From assembly GCA_945787015.1 (NCBI GenBank), contig CALZGM010000017.1, forward strand, positions 1-64,000: a stretch of 64,000 bases of DNA. The letters are read 5' to 3'. The translations under genes were made by a program, and so were the position numbers. Positions 29,926-38,343 of the stretch are shown here, piece after piece. The notes below the pieces were generated by a model that made no database searches, was not told the DNA's origin, and saw only the letters and a list, made by a program, of their open reading frames with translations. This DNA comes from an uncultured Roseburia sp. GTDB lineage: Bacteria; Bacillota; Clostridia; Lachnospirales; Lachnospiraceae. How positions within the stretch are numbered: position 1 is the first letter of the stretch; every line of letters begins with the position of its first letter.

Positions 29926-30729
29926 CTAATACATTTTATAATCCAAACGAATTCTATCTGTAATAAGTGCTATAAATTCAGAATTTGTTGGTTTTCCTTT
30001 TCCACGGTTAATCGTATATCCAAACATATCATCCAAAGTGTCCATACGTCCCCTTCCCCACGCAACTTCAATTGCATGTCGGATGGCACGTTCCACGCGA
30101 CTTGGTGTTGTCTGGTATTTCTTTGCAATTGTTGGATATAAAATTTTTGTAATTGAATTGAGCATATCCATATCTTTTACAGACATTACAATCGCATCCC
30201 GTAAATACTGATAACCTTTGATATGTGCCGGGACTCCAATTTCATGGATAATTTCTGTCACATCTGCTTCTAAATCTGCTTCTGTTTTCTCCTGCTTTTT
30301 CTCTCCTGTCAAAGCAATCTCCGGTAAAGCTTCCTTACGCTTTTGAGAATTATCTTTTTTCGCACGCTTAATCCGGCTAATAATCACGTTTTCATCAAAA
30401 GGTTTCATTATGTAATAATCTGCGCCAAGGTTAAAGGCATCTTCCGTGACTTGGTCCTGGCCGATTGCGCTAACCATAATAAATGTTGGTATTTTCTTTA
30501 TTGTTTTATCCTGTTTAATTTTGTCTAAAACCCCTAAGCCATCTAATTTCGGCATCACAATATCCAACAAAACGACATCCGGCTCTTTTTCTTTTATTAT
30601 TTTACAAATATCTTCACCATTTCTGGCGGTACCCACCACATCCAACTCACTATCATTTGAAACAATATCGCCCAGTAATCCAAGCATCAACTCGTTATCT
30701 TCTGCAATTGCTACTGTTGTCTTACTCAT
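29926..30729 (-). CDS. spo0A: Sporulation master regulator Spo0A
   Basis: A 267-residue Spo0A. The receiver domain (1-125) has E10-D11, phosphoacceptor D56 (VLLDIVMPK) and the switch Lys in MKPFDE. The C-terminal DNA-binding domain (about 155-267) contains [16 protein letters not shown] and the recognition helix region [15 protein letters not shown]. It is the response regulator that starts sporulation when phosphorylated. TAGGAGG precedes the ATG. In Bacillus and Clostridium it normally follows spoIVB directly; here it lies about 8.2 kb away with a PTS operon and broken genes in between. A 0A-box-like sequence lies upstream. Confidence 0.97.
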   Translation of the reverse strand: MSKTTVAIAEDNELMLGLLGDIVSNDSELDVVGTARNGEDICKIIKEKEPDVVLLDIVMPKLDGLGVLDKIKQDKTIKKIPTFIMVSAIGQDQVTEDAFNLGADYYIMKPFDENVIISRIKRAKKDNSQKRKEALPEIALTGEKKQEKTEADLEADVTEIIHEIGVPAHIKGYQYLRDAIVMSVKDMDMLNSITKILYPTIAKKYQTTPSRVERAIRHAIEVAWGRGRMDTLDDMFGYTINRGKGKPTNSEFIALITDRIRLDYKMY

Positions 30730-30806
30730 ATTATCCTCCTATTTATTGGCGCGTTTTGTCCGTTTTACCAACAAAAACGATGATAAATGCACTCACATTT
30801 AAAATT

Positions 30807-30813
30807 TGTCGAA
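30807..30813 (+). promoter_or_regulatory. Possible 0A box upstream of spo0A
   Basis: TGTCGAA, identical to the core of the Bacillus/Clostridium 0A box, about 80 bases before the spo0A ATG and just after the stop of the GGDEF gene. A 7-base match is weak evidence, but the site fits autoregulation of spo0A. Confidence 0.4.
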
Positions 30814-30818
30814 AAAAG

Positions 30819-31718
30819 TCAGCAAACCACATAACCGTTTTTTCCACTTGCTTTTACCTGATATAAAGCCTGATCAGCTTTTTCAAGAAGATCAACCATA
30901 CCATACTCTTTTTCCGGGACAAAAGCACTGAAACCTTGAGAAATCGTAAGTTCCGAACCAACCTTTGAATTCTTGTTCTCGATATGTAATTCGCAAATAC
31001 GCATTTTAATGGCAGCTGCTATCTCTTCTACTCTTTCTTGTGTTACATCTTGTAATAGTATTACAAATTCATCACCACCAAATCGATAAGCAGCGCCCTC
31101 TTTCTTCGTCTCATCCTTTAGAACTTCTGCAACTTTACGAAGGCTGTCATCTCCCTGTAGATGTCCATAAGTATCATTATGTTCCTTAAAACAGTCTACA
31201 TCCAGAATTCCTACCGCAACAGACTTCTTTAACTGTATGCAATTCTTCATCATTCTACATATGTCGTTTTCTAGCATATACCGATTACCCAAATCTGTCA
31301 AGGAATCCGTGTTAGATTTTTGTTCTGCTCTACGTCGTGCCACTTCTTTTTCCCGCAATTCAATTTTCATATCAATCGCAGCCGCCTGTTCCTTATCGGT
31401 AATCGCCTTCTGTTTTTGATACAATTCTGCATGGTCTACACATAAATGAATATATTTTTGCATATTGTCAATTGCTTTGTAGTAATCCATCCACATTTCA
31501 GTCAAAGTCAACTTTGCATACACAGTTCCCTGTTCTTTTGTATAAGTTTCAAATGACATAATAATCTGTTTCCACTTCTCATACTCACCCATTTCCTTTA
31601 ATAGACCACAAACATCCCGCATATCCGTCTCATAATCGGAAGCACTTTCATCCTGCAGCGCTCCTTTTACAATTTCATCTATCTTTTCATATACCTCTTC
31701 TTTTTTCCCATCAGCCAA
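30819..31718 (-). CDS. GGDEF diguanylate cyclase, 3' part of a broken TPR-GGDEF gene
   Basis: Residues about 1-110 are helical and look like the last TPR hairpins and linker; residues about 138-299 are a complete GGDEF domain (TDSLTDLGNRYML; GILDVDCFKEHND; YRFGGDEFVILL) predicted to make c-di-GMP. No RxxD inhibitory site precedes GGDEF. The frame opens only with TTG directly after a TAA codon and has no ribosome site, so efficient independent translation is doubtful. A separate TPR fragment lies just upstream in another frame. The family is normally a single longer protein with an N-terminal TPR array and C-terminal GGDEF; the middle seems to be deleted here. The catalytic domain itself is intact, so residual function cannot be excluded. 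Confidence 0.65.
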   Translation of the reverse strand: MADGKKEEVYEKIDEIVKGALQDESASDYETDMRDVCGLLKEMGEYEKWKQIIMSFETYTKEQGTVYAKLTLTEMWMDYYKAIDNMQKYIHLCVDHAELYQKQKAITDKEQAAAIDMKIELREKEVARRRAEQKSNTDSLTDLGNRYMLENDICRMMKNCIQLKKSVAVGILDVDCFKEHNDTYGHLQGDDSLRKVAEVLKDETKKEGAAYRFGGDEFVILLQDVTQERVEEIAAAIKMRICELHIENKNSKVGSELTISQGFSAFVPEKEYGMVDLLEKADQALYQVKASGKNGYVVC

Positions 31719-31737
31719 TTAAGCCAGCATTTAGAAA

Positions 31738-32016
31738 TCAAAAAAGAACCGCCATATGATGAAACTGATTAGAAACTGCATACTCCAGTCCTTCCAGGAA
31801 AAAATCTACAGCCATAGCTTCATTTCCGATGGTACCATAAATAACACCTATCAGATTGAGATTTTTTACATACTCTTCCACATTACCGGCTTCCTTAAAA
31901 AGACTCAGCGCTGCCTGAATAGACAACGCTGCTTTATTCAGTTTCCTATCATAAAAGGCTTCTAGTCCTTCACTTGCATACTCATATGCAAGCTCTTCGC
32001 GGGTGCTATCTTTCAT
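31738..32016 (-). pseudogene. TPR fragment, 5' part of the broken TPR-GGDEF gene
   Basis: A 92-residue piece starting MKDSTREELAYEYASEG with two TPR-like hairpins (SEGLEAFYDRKLNKAALSIQ; LIGVIYGTIGNEAMAVDFFL), ending abruptly at a TGA soon after a run of T. The downstream GGDEF frame is offset by one base and begins 20 bases later. Reading either frame through the junction meets several stops, so a single frameshift does not restore the gene; an internal deletion is more likely. The ATG at 32016 is chosen because an AAGG site precedes it and the longer reading would start upstream of a hairpin. Confidence 0.6.
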
Positions 32017-32034
32017 TTCTGTTACCTTCCGTAA

Positions 32035-32069
32035 ATAATAGAAAGTACGCACTGCAAACTTTCTATTAT
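32035..32069 (-). terminator. Hairpin between ptsI and the TPR fragment
   Basis: A perfect 12-bp inverted repeat (32035-32046 with 32058-32069, loop of 11). It is A+T-rich and lacks a T run on the minus strand, so it may be a weak terminator for the PTS operon or a regulatory hairpin near the start of the broken gene. Confidence 0.4.
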
Positions 32070-32124
32070 CATAAATTAATAGGAACATATTACCATATTC
32101 AATTTTATTTGAAAAGAGAAAATC

Positions 32125-33744
32125 TTATTCAGAATCCCGAATTAGTTTTCTTATCTTTAAAATAGCCGATGGAGCAACAGATAATTCGTCAATGCCCATT
32201 GTTAAAAACTGCTCTGTCAATTCCGTATCAGCGCCAAGTTCTCCGCAGATACCAACCCAGATTCCATGTGCATGTGCACTATCAATCACCATCTGAATCA
32301 TGCGAAGCACTGCGGGATGATGTGCATTATAAAAGGTATCCAGTTTTTCATTCTGTCTGTCAATTGCCAGTGTGTATTGGGTCAGGTCATTGGTTCCGAT
32401 GCTAAAGAAATCTACCATTTCTGCAAGCTCATTACTCATCATAACTGCAGCAGGAGTCTCAATCATAATTCCCTGCTCCGGAATCATATATTCTGTTCCT
32501 TCCTCTTTTAGTTCTGTCTCTACTTCAGTCACAACCTGTTTTATCTTTAAAACTTCATCTGTCGAAATAATCATCGGATACATTACCGCCAGATTACCAT
32601 ATTTCGCGGCACGGAATAATGCTCTTAACTGGGTTTTGAAAATATCCTTCTGTGTCAAGCAGATACGGATTGCACGATATCCCAATGCCGGATTTTCCTC
32701 TTTATCCAAATGCAAATAATCCGCCTTTTTATCTGCACCAATATCTAAGGTACGGATAATTACCTTTTTGCCATCCATAGCAGATACTACTTTTTTGTAA
32801 GCTTCAAACTGTTCTTCCTCTGATGGCAGGCTGTCCCTACCAAGATATAAAAACTCGCTTCGGAATAAACCAATCCCCTCTGCATCGTTTTCAAGTACAT
32901 AACTTACATCATCCACATTTCCAATATTTGCATAAAGATTTATTTTCTTTCCGCTTTTAGACACCGTATCCAGTCCCTTCATGCAAGAAAGCCCCCGGAG
33001 TTTATCCTTCTCTTCTTCCACACGAATCTTAGCAGCGTTCTGCTCTTCTTCCGTAGGTTCAAAAACAACCTCACCAGAAATTCCGTCGACAATTGCATTC
33101 ATACCGGTGTGTAACTCACTTAAATCCATTGGAACAGTTACTAAGGCAGGAATATTCATCATACGCGCTAAAATTGCCGTATGGGAATTGGTTGAACCAT
33201 GTACGGTTACAAACGCTAATATTTTACTTTTATCCATCTGTACAGTTTCACTCGGAGATAAATCATCTGCAACGATAATGGAAGGCTCCATATTACTTAA
33301 GTCCATATCCTCCTGTCCTGCCAGAATACGAACAACACGATTTGAAATATCTTTGACGTCTGCGGCGCGTGCACGCATATAATCGTCGTCCATTGCTGCA
33401 AAAATCGCAGAAAACTGATTTCCTGTAGTCTCTACTGCATATACGGCATTTGTTTGCTCCTCACGAATCATGTTAAAAATGGAATCTAAATAATCATCAT
33501 CCTCTAACATCATCTGGTGCACTTCAAAAATGGCGGCACTTTCTTCTCCTACCTCCACAACTGCTTTATGATATAGCTTTCCAATCTGTGCTTTTGCCTG
33601 TTCAATTGCCTCTTTCACACGGGCAATCTCCGCATCCACATCTGTAATCTTTGTATCGGTAATCTGAATTTCCTGCTTTTTCCATACCAAAATCGGTCCC
33701 ACCGCAATCGACTGGTAAACAGATTTTCCCTTTAATCTTATCAT
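32125..33744 (-). CDS. ptsI: PTS enzyme I (PEP-protein phosphotransferase)
   Basis: A 539-residue enzyme I. The N-terminal domain carries the active-site His188 within NSHTAILAR and the C-terminal PEP-binding barrel has the signature FFSIGTNDLTQYTLAIDR and the Cys in VGICGELGAD. It moves phosphate from PEP to HPr. The ATG at 33744 begins the canonical start and has AGGGAG 8 bases upstream; ten extra open codons before it overlap the end of nagA. As the last gene of the GlcNAc operon it follows nagA by 13 bases. The usual ptsH-ptsI pairing is interrupted here by nagE and nagA. Confidence 0.95.
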   Translation of the reverse strand: MIRLKGKSVYQSIAVGPILVWKKQEIQITDTKITDVDAEIARVKEAIEQAKAQIGKLYHKAVVEVGEESAAIFEVHQMMLEDDDYLDSIFNMIREEQTNAVYAVETTGNQFSAIFAAMDDDYMRARAADVKDISNRVVRILAGQEDMDLSNMEPSIIVADDLSPSETVQMDKSKILAFVTVHGSTNSHTAILARMMNIPALVTVPMDLSELHTGMNAIVDGISGEVVFEPTEEEQNAAKIRVEEEKDKLRGLSCMKGLDTVSKSGKKINLYANIGNVDDVSYVLENDAEGIGLFRSEFLYLGRDSLPSEEEQFEAYKKVVSAMDGKKVIIRTLDIGADKKADYLHLDKEENPALGYRAIRICLTQKDIFKTQLRALFRAAKYGNLAVMYPMIISTDEVLKIKQVVTEVETELKEEGTEYMIPEQGIMIETPAAVMMSNELAEMVDFFSIGTNDLTQYTLAIDRQNEKLDTFYNAHHPAVLRMIQMVIDSAHAHGIWVGICGELGADTELTEQFLTMGIDELSVAPSAILKIRKLIRDSE

Positions 33745-33757
33745 ACGATTAACTCCC

Positions 33758-34879
33758 TTACTTTGAAAATACAACTTTTCCTGCCTTTATCACATACAAA
33801 ATCTCAAGTTCTTTATTTAGTAACACTACATCTGCAGCCTTACCCGGTGTTAGACTTCCATATTTATCATAAATACCGATTGCTTTTGCAGGATTTACCG
33901 TAGCACATTTTATAGCACTTTCTAATGGAATGCACATTTTCTGTACGGCTGTCCGAATACAATTCATAAGATTAGTAACCGAACCCGCAATATTTCCTAA
34001 TTCTGTCAACGTTGCAAGATTTCCTTTTACTGTTACGTCTTGTCCACCTAAGGTATATTGTCCGTCTTTAAGTCCACATGCCATCATACTGTCACTGATT
34101 AAAACAATCCGATTGTCCCCGAACATTTTAAAAGTGGTACGGACTGTAGACGGATGACTATGTACACCATCACAAATCAGCTCAACCATGACATTTTCAT
34201 TATCACAGGCTGCTCCGATTACACCCGGTGCTCTATGTGTATATGGTGGCATTGCATTATATAAATGTGTCACATGGCTTGCACCTTTTGCAAAGGCTTC
34301 TTCTGCGGTATTAAAATCTGCATTTGTATGAGCAACCGACACACGTACCTTATCATGAATTGCTTCAATACATTCCATTGCGCCCTCTACCTCCGGTGCA
34401 ATATCTACGAGTTTAATTAACCCATTCGCAGCTTTTTGTAAACGTAAAAACATTTCTGCATCCGGTTTATGAATATATGCACCATTCTGCGCACCTTTTT
34501 TCTCCATGGAAATAAACGGGCCTTCCATGTTAATTCCTACAAGTGTGGCACCGTTTTCTCCGGAATAAGAAGCAGCATTTGCAAAAATTGCCGTCAGTTG
34601 TTCTTCAGAAAAAGTCATGGATGCTGGGCAAATTGTCGTAATACCATTTTGCAACTCATATTCTGCCATCTTTTCAATCGCTTCCTTGGTGCCATCACAA
34701 AAATCATACCCCACACAGCCGTGGAAGTGAATATCAGTAAGTCCCGGAATAACATAACATCCTGTGGCATCCAATACTTCTCCACTTCCCTCGGTTCCAA
34801 TTATATCCTGTTCTATATATAAATCTCTTTTCTGAAAAGAACCTTCTTCTGAAAAAACATTTCCATTCTTAATAATCAT
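33758..34879 (-). CDS. nagA: N-acetylglucosamine-6-phosphate deacetylase
   Basis: A 373-residue amidohydrolase removing acetate from GlcNAc-6-phosphate. LTDIHFHG is the N-terminal metal-binding HxH, NMEGPFIS holds the metal-ligand Glu, VAHTNAD and HLYNAMPP carry the histidines and substrate contacts, and LISDSMMACG the catalytic Asp. It gives glucosamine-6-phosphate for NagB. It follows the GlcNAc transporter, with a hairpin in the 117-base gap that may reduce read-through. AAGG lies upstream of the ATG. Confidence 0.95.
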   Translation of the reverse strand: MIIKNGNVFSEEGSFQKRDLYIEQDIIGTEGSGEVLDATGCYVIPGLTDIHFHGCVGYDFCDGTKEAIEKMAEYELQNGITTICPASMTFSEEQLTAIFANAASYSGENGATLVGINMEGPFISMEKKGAQNGAYIHKPDAEMFLRLQKAANGLIKLVDIAPEVEGAMECIEAIHDKVRVSVAHTNADFNTAEEAFAKGASHVTHLYNAMPPYTHRAPGVIGAACDNENVMVELICDGVHSHPSTVRTTFKMFGDNRIVLISDSMMACGLKDGQYTLGGQDVTVKGNLATLTELGNIAGSVTNLMNCIRTAVQKMCIPLESAIKCATVNPAKAIGIYDKYGSLTPGKAADVVLLNKELEILYVIKAGKVVFSK

Positions 34880-34932
34880 CTCTCATACCTTCCCTTTTTT
34901 CAACACCAATACCTATTATACAATACATGAAC

Positions 34933-34964
34933 AAAATGGGATGCCAAACCAGACATCCCATTTT
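34933..34964 (-). terminator. Hairpin between nagE and nagA
   Basis: A perfect 11-bp inverted repeat (34933-34943 with 34954-34964, loop of 10) with only a short T tract (TTTTG) on the minus strand. It could be a partial terminator or an mRNA-stabilising hairpin inside the operon. Confidence 0.55.
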
Positions 34965-34996
34965 GGATTTTACATTTTGTATGTAATCAAACGTTT

Positions 34997-36469
34997 TTAT
35001 TTGCAAAGTTTCTTAAATTCGTCGGCAACGAACTGAACCTTTGTTCCAACTACAACCTGTACGCTGGTCTTACCCGGTCTGATGACACCGGCAACACCTG
35101 AGGATTTAATCTTCTTTTCGTTCACAAGCGTATTGTCTTTTACTTCCAAGCGCAATCTTGTAATACAGTTGTCGATAGATGTAACGTTTTCTTTTCCGCC
35201 AACACCTTCTAAAATGATAGCTGCAACTTCTGTAAAGTTATCATTGGAAAGAACAACTTTCTTCTCAGCTTCTTCGTCATCATCTTCACGACCAGGTGTC
35301 TTAAGATCAAATTTCACAATTGCGAAACGGAATACAAAATAAAAAATAAGAAATGCTGCAATACCTAAAGGAATAATCATCCATGTATTAGCTGCTGCAG
35401 GTAAGCTTGCAGAGAAAATCAAGTCTGCACATCCGCCTGAGAAACAGAAACCTGCACGGAATCCAATAAGACATACAACAACGGTGAAAAGACCGTATAA
35501 TAATGCATAAACTAAGTATAATGCTGGAGCTAAGAACATAAAACCAAATTCGAAAGGTTCTGTAACACCACAAATGAAAGAACAAAGAGCTGCTGCTCCA
35601 AGTAAGCCGGCTGCTACTTTTTTCTTATTATCCTTTGCAGTATGTATCATAGCTAAAGCTGCACCTGGGATACCAAACATCATACATGGGAAGAATCCAG
35701 ACATGTACATACCAAGTGACCATGAAACATCTGCTGATGTCTCACCAGCCCAGAAGTGCTGTAAGTCACCAAGACCAATGGTATCAAACCAGAATACGTT
35801 GTTTAATGCATGGTGTAAACCGGTTGGAATTAATAGACGGTTTAAGAATGCATAGATACCAGCACCAATAGCGCCTAAACCTGCAATACCATTTCCTAAA
35901 GCAACTAAAGCACCGAAGATAATTGGCCATACAAATAATAATACAACTGATACTAAAATAGAAACTACACCAGCAACGATTGCTACGCAACGTTTTCCAC
36001 TAAAGAAAGATAATGCGTCTGGTAATTTTGTACCCTTGAATTTGTTGTAGCAAGTAGCACCGATAAGACCGGCAATAATACCGATAAATGGGTTCGCAAT
36101 CTTATCAAATGCTAAAGTCTTTGTTGCACTTTCTGCTACAGATGGCATAATGGTTGTAACAAATCCAGTATTTAATAAGGTTGTAATCATAAGCCAAGAT
36201 GCTAAAGCAGCAAGACCACCGGTACCATCATTGTCTTCTGACATACCAACACCAACACCAATTACGAATAACAATGCCATGTTATCAATTAAAGCCGCAC
36301 CGGCTTTTACGAGGAAAAGACCTAAAAGAGGTACAAATCCTTCAATAGCACCACCCTGCATCGTAGCTGGGCTTAATGCGTAGCCAATACCCATAAGTAA
36401 ACCACAAATAGGTAAGCAGGCTACTGGAAGCATCATCGCTTTACCAAGTTTCTGTAAATATTTCATCAT
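34997..36469 (-). CDS. nagE: PTS transporter IICB, N-acetylglucosamine type
   Basis: A 490-residue glucose-family permease: about ten membrane segments in the IIC domain (residues 10-385), with GKRCVAIVAG, LNRLLIPTGLHHALN, MSGFFPCMMFGIPGAALAM and GVTEPFEF, then the linker KTPGRED and a IIB domain ending in the phospho-cysteine site IDNCITRLRL. It takes up and phosphorylates the sugar. The IIC loop sequences read like NagE rather than PtsG, and nagA follows, so N-acetylglucosamine is the likely substrate. The IIA domain is not fused but is encoded two genes upstream. GGAGGG precedes the ATG. Confidence 0.92.
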   Translation of the reverse strand: MMKYLQKLGKAMMLPVACLPICGLLMGIGYALSPATMQGGAIEGFVPLLGLFLVKAGAALIDNMALLFVIGVGVGMSEDNDGTGGLAALASWLMITTLLNTGFVTTIMPSVAESATKTLAFDKIANPFIGIIAGLIGATCYNKFKGTKLPDALSFFSGKRCVAIVAGVVSILVSVVLLFVWPIIFGALVALGNGIAGLGAIGAGIYAFLNRLLIPTGLHHALNNVFWFDTIGLGDLQHFWAGETSADVSWSLGMYMSGFFPCMMFGIPGAALAMIHTAKDNKKKVAAGLLGAAALCSFICGVTEPFEFGFMFLAPALYLVYALLYGLFTVVVCLIGFRAGFCFSGGCADLIFSASLPAAANTWMIIPLGIAAFLIFYFVFRFAIVKFDLKTPGREDDDEEAEKKVVLSNDNFTEVAAIILEGVGGKENVTSIDNCITRLRLEVKDNTLVNEKKIKSSGVAGVIRPGKTSVQVVVGTKVQFVADEFKKLCK

Positions 36470-36542
36470 ATCTACAAACCCTCCTTAAAATAATAAATTT
36501 AATTTAATAAAAATTCGCCTTCTCAAACGAATCTCTATCCGA

Positions 36543-36800
36543 TTATAAGTTTGCTTTGAAGAATGCTTCTATTGCTTTAATTGCTGCATCCTCATCATCG
36601 CCTTCTGCTGTCACAGTGACCTCGTTTTCCTTCTTAACTGCCATCCCCATAACTGCCATTAATGCTTTCGCAGAAGCTTTCTTTCCGCCACATTCTAAAT
36701 TAATGGCACTGTTAAACTGTTTTGCTTCCTTTACAAGAAGACCTGCCGGACGAGCGTGGATTCCTAACTCATCTTTGACTACGTAAGTAAATGATTTCAT
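36543..36800 (-). CDS. ptsH: Phosphocarrier protein HPr with Ala at position 46
   Basis: An 85-residue HPr. The phospho-accepting His15 lies in the intact GIHARPAG motif. At the place of the regulatory serine (Ser46 in Bacillus subtilis) the sequence reads SAKALMAVM, so residue 46 is Ala (codon GCA), and the following helix also differs from the usual MGVMSLGI. HPr kinase could therefore not phosphorylate it at this site, and it should not act with CcpA in catabolite repression. It is encoded between IIA and nagE, suggesting a dedicated HPr of the GlcNAc system. Another, general HPr may exist elsewhere in the genome. Confidence 0.93.
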   Translation of the reverse strand: MKSFTYVVKDELGIHARPAGLLVKEAKQFNSAINLECGGKKASAKALMAVMGMAVKKENEVTVTAEGDDEDAAIKAIEAFFKANL

Positions 36801-36815
36801 TTTTGTTCCCCTTCC

Positions 36816-37310
36816 TTATTTCTCAAGTTCCATAATGGTATCTCCAGGTTTCACTTCCATTCCTGTTATACGTTTTACATCTTTATATTCATCCGTATTG
36901 CAGATAACAATTGGAACAATGGTATCAAATCCAGCTTCTTTGATTGCTTCTTTATCAAATTCTAATAACAAATCACCTTTTTTAACTATAACGCCATTTT
37001 CCACATGAGTAGTAAAATGTTCACCCTTTAGGGAAACCGTATCTAAACCTATATGAATTAACACCTCTGCGCCTTTTTCGGAAACAAGGCTAACTGCATG
37101 TTTTGTATCAAATACCATAGCAACTGTTCCATCAAACGGAGCATAAACCTTTGTATCAGATGGTTTAATTGCAAGACCCTTTCCCAGCATTTCTTCCCCG
37201 AATGTCGGATCGTTAATTTCTGAGCTTGCAACTGCCTCTCCAGCTACCGGTGCTGCAATGACATCCACGTTCTCATTTGGTTTCTTTTTTAGAAAATCAA
37301 ACATCCCCAT
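36816..37310 (-). CDS. PTS IIA component, glucose family
   Basis: A 164-residue stand-alone IIA of the glucose/Crr type: the compact beta-sandwich with PFDGTVAMVFDTKHAVSL (His71) and EVLIHIGLDTVSLKG (active-site His86), equivalent to His75 and His90 of E. coli IIA-Glc. It accepts phosphate from HPr and passes it to the IIB domain of the NagE protein. The ATG at 37310 is chosen for its AAGGAG site; nine more codons are open before it but overlap the antiterminator stop. It starts one base after the end of the antiterminator gene. Confidence 0.92.
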   Translation of the reverse strand: MGMFDFLKKKPNENVDVIAAPVAGEAVASSEINDPTFGEEMLGKGLAIKPSDTKVYAPFDGTVAMVFDTKHAVSLVSEKGAEVLIHIGLDTVSLKGEHFTTHVENGVIVKKGDLLLEFDKEAIKEAGFDTIVPIVICNTDEYKDVKRITGMEVKPGDTIMELEK

Positions 37311-37311
37311 T

Positions 37312-38166
37312 TTACATTTCTCCTTCCTTCTTATCAATATCCGGCTGAATTCTTCTGATATGAATCGTCAGATATACCTTTTCTTCCTTAGAAATCTCGT
37401 GATCATAAGTTTCTTTAATATAAGCAGCAATCTTTTCACTAATTGCATACTCTCTCTCATACAAACGGATTACCATTTCCACAAACTCGTCTTCCTGACG
37501 ATTGATCATCTGACCGCTGAAAACCCTGTATGCCAGAAACTTTAAATGAGTAATAAATCTGGAATAGTGAAGTCCCAATTCATCCAGTCTGGTTCCAAGC
37601 TCTTCCTCGACGATGTTTATGATTTGCCGAATCAGTGTGGTGATATTCATCGTATCACTCATTGCTGTCTTATACTCTGCATTCACAAAATGTAATGCTA
37701 TTGATGCCGCTTCATCTATCGGAAGTTTTATGTTCAGCTCACGTTCAATGAGTGCAATGGCATATTCTCCAATCAGATATTCACTCGGATAAAAACTCCG
37801 CACCTCCTGCAAAAGCGGATTTTCAAAAACCATACCCGATTTATGACGTTCTAGCGCAAAATTAATATGGTCCGTCAGTGACAGATAAATACTGTTACTT
37901 AATCTTCTCTGCAACACCTGACTGGCATACTCAATGATACTCATGCAAACTTCTAAATGCTCCATAGGAATTGACTGAACCAATTCTCCAAAACGTCCCA
38001 TTTCTGATTTGCTGTCAAGGACAAATCGTTTTTCTATTTTATTTTCATCCACGCTCTGGCCGGTTTTCATCTGAAAACCAATCCCTTTTCCCATGATAAC
38101 CACTTCCTGCTGATTATCATCCATAGCAGTGGCGACATTGTTGTTAATAACCTTTTCAATAACCAT
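37312..38166 (-). CDS. BglG/LicT-family transcription antiterminator
   Basis: An RNA-binding CAT domain (residues 1-56: MVIEKVINNNVATAM, then VIMGKGIGFQMKTG) followed by two PTS regulatory domains (about 70-165 and 170-284). PRD histidines are seen in LTDHINFAL, ALHFVNAE and LTIHIRRI. Proteins of this family bind a RAT hairpin to stop terminator formation, and are switched by PTS phosphorylation. A matching RAT and terminator lie directly upstream of this gene (38172-38251), so it should control its own operon, with the IIA, HPr, NagE, NagA and enzyme I genes behind it. The ATG at 38166 gives the canonical start. Confidence 0.93.
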   Translation of the reverse strand: MVIEKVINNNVATAMDDNQQEVVIMGKGIGFQMKTGQSVDENKIEKRFVLDSKSEMGRFGELVQSIPMEHLEVCMSIIEYASQVLQRRLSNSIYLSLTDHINFALERHKSGMVFENPLLQEVRSFYPSEYLIGEYAIALIERELNIKLPIDEAASIALHFVNAEYKTAMSDTMNITTLIRQIINIVEEELGTRLDELGLHYSRFITHLKFLAYRVFSGQMINRQEDEFVEMVIRLYEREYAISEKIAAYIKETYDHEISKEEKVYLTIHIRRIQPDIDKKEGEM

Positions 38167-38171
38167 AACGA

Positions 38172-38226
38172 AAATAAAAAAAACCAAACTTCAATCGTAT
38201 TACTATACAATCTGAAATTTGGTTTT
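38172..38226 (-). terminator. Leader terminator controlled by the RAT
   Basis: On the minus strand a 14-bp stem (38226-38213 with 38193-38180, one G-U) is followed by a run of eight T. It lies in the leader before the antiterminator ATG. Its 5' arm shares bases with the end of the RAT, so the two structures exclude each other. Confidence 0.88.
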
Positions 38227-38251
38227 GCCTACTATTACGCAGTAACAATCC
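38221..38251 (-). promoter_or_regulatory. Ribonucleic antiterminator (RAT) of the GlcNAc PTS operon
   Basis: On the minus strand the 31 bases begin GGATTGTTACTG and end AGGCAAAACC, the characteristic ends of BglG/LicT/SacY-type RAT hairpins. The last nine bases overlap the terminator stem. Binding by the antiterminator encoded next should stabilise the RAT and let transcription proceed. Confidence 0.92.
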
Positions 38252-38288
38252 TACCTTTTTTATATAAATCTTTTTCAACTTTAGTTAT

Positions 38289-38317
38289 ACTTTATCAGTT
38301 ATTTTATACAATGTCAA
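38289..38317 (-). promoter_or_regulatory. Promoter of the GlcNAc PTS operon
   Basis: On the minus strand a perfect TTGACA (38317-38312), a 17-base spacer and TAAAGT (38294-38289). It would start transcription near 38282, about 30 bases before the RAT. No clear cre site was recognised. Confidence 0.65.
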
Positions 38318-38343
38318 TCAAAATTTTATAGATTTTTTATAAT

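Noticed and set aside
31719..31737. Programmed frameshift joining the TPR and GGDEF frames
   Set aside because: Although a T run is present, both frames meet additional stops in the junction, so a single slip would not give a continuous protein.
32055..32069. Short sequence shared with 58754-58768 (CTTTCTATTAT core) as a dispersed repeat
   Set aside because: Matches of about 13 bases are expected by chance many times in 64 kb of A+T-rich DNA.
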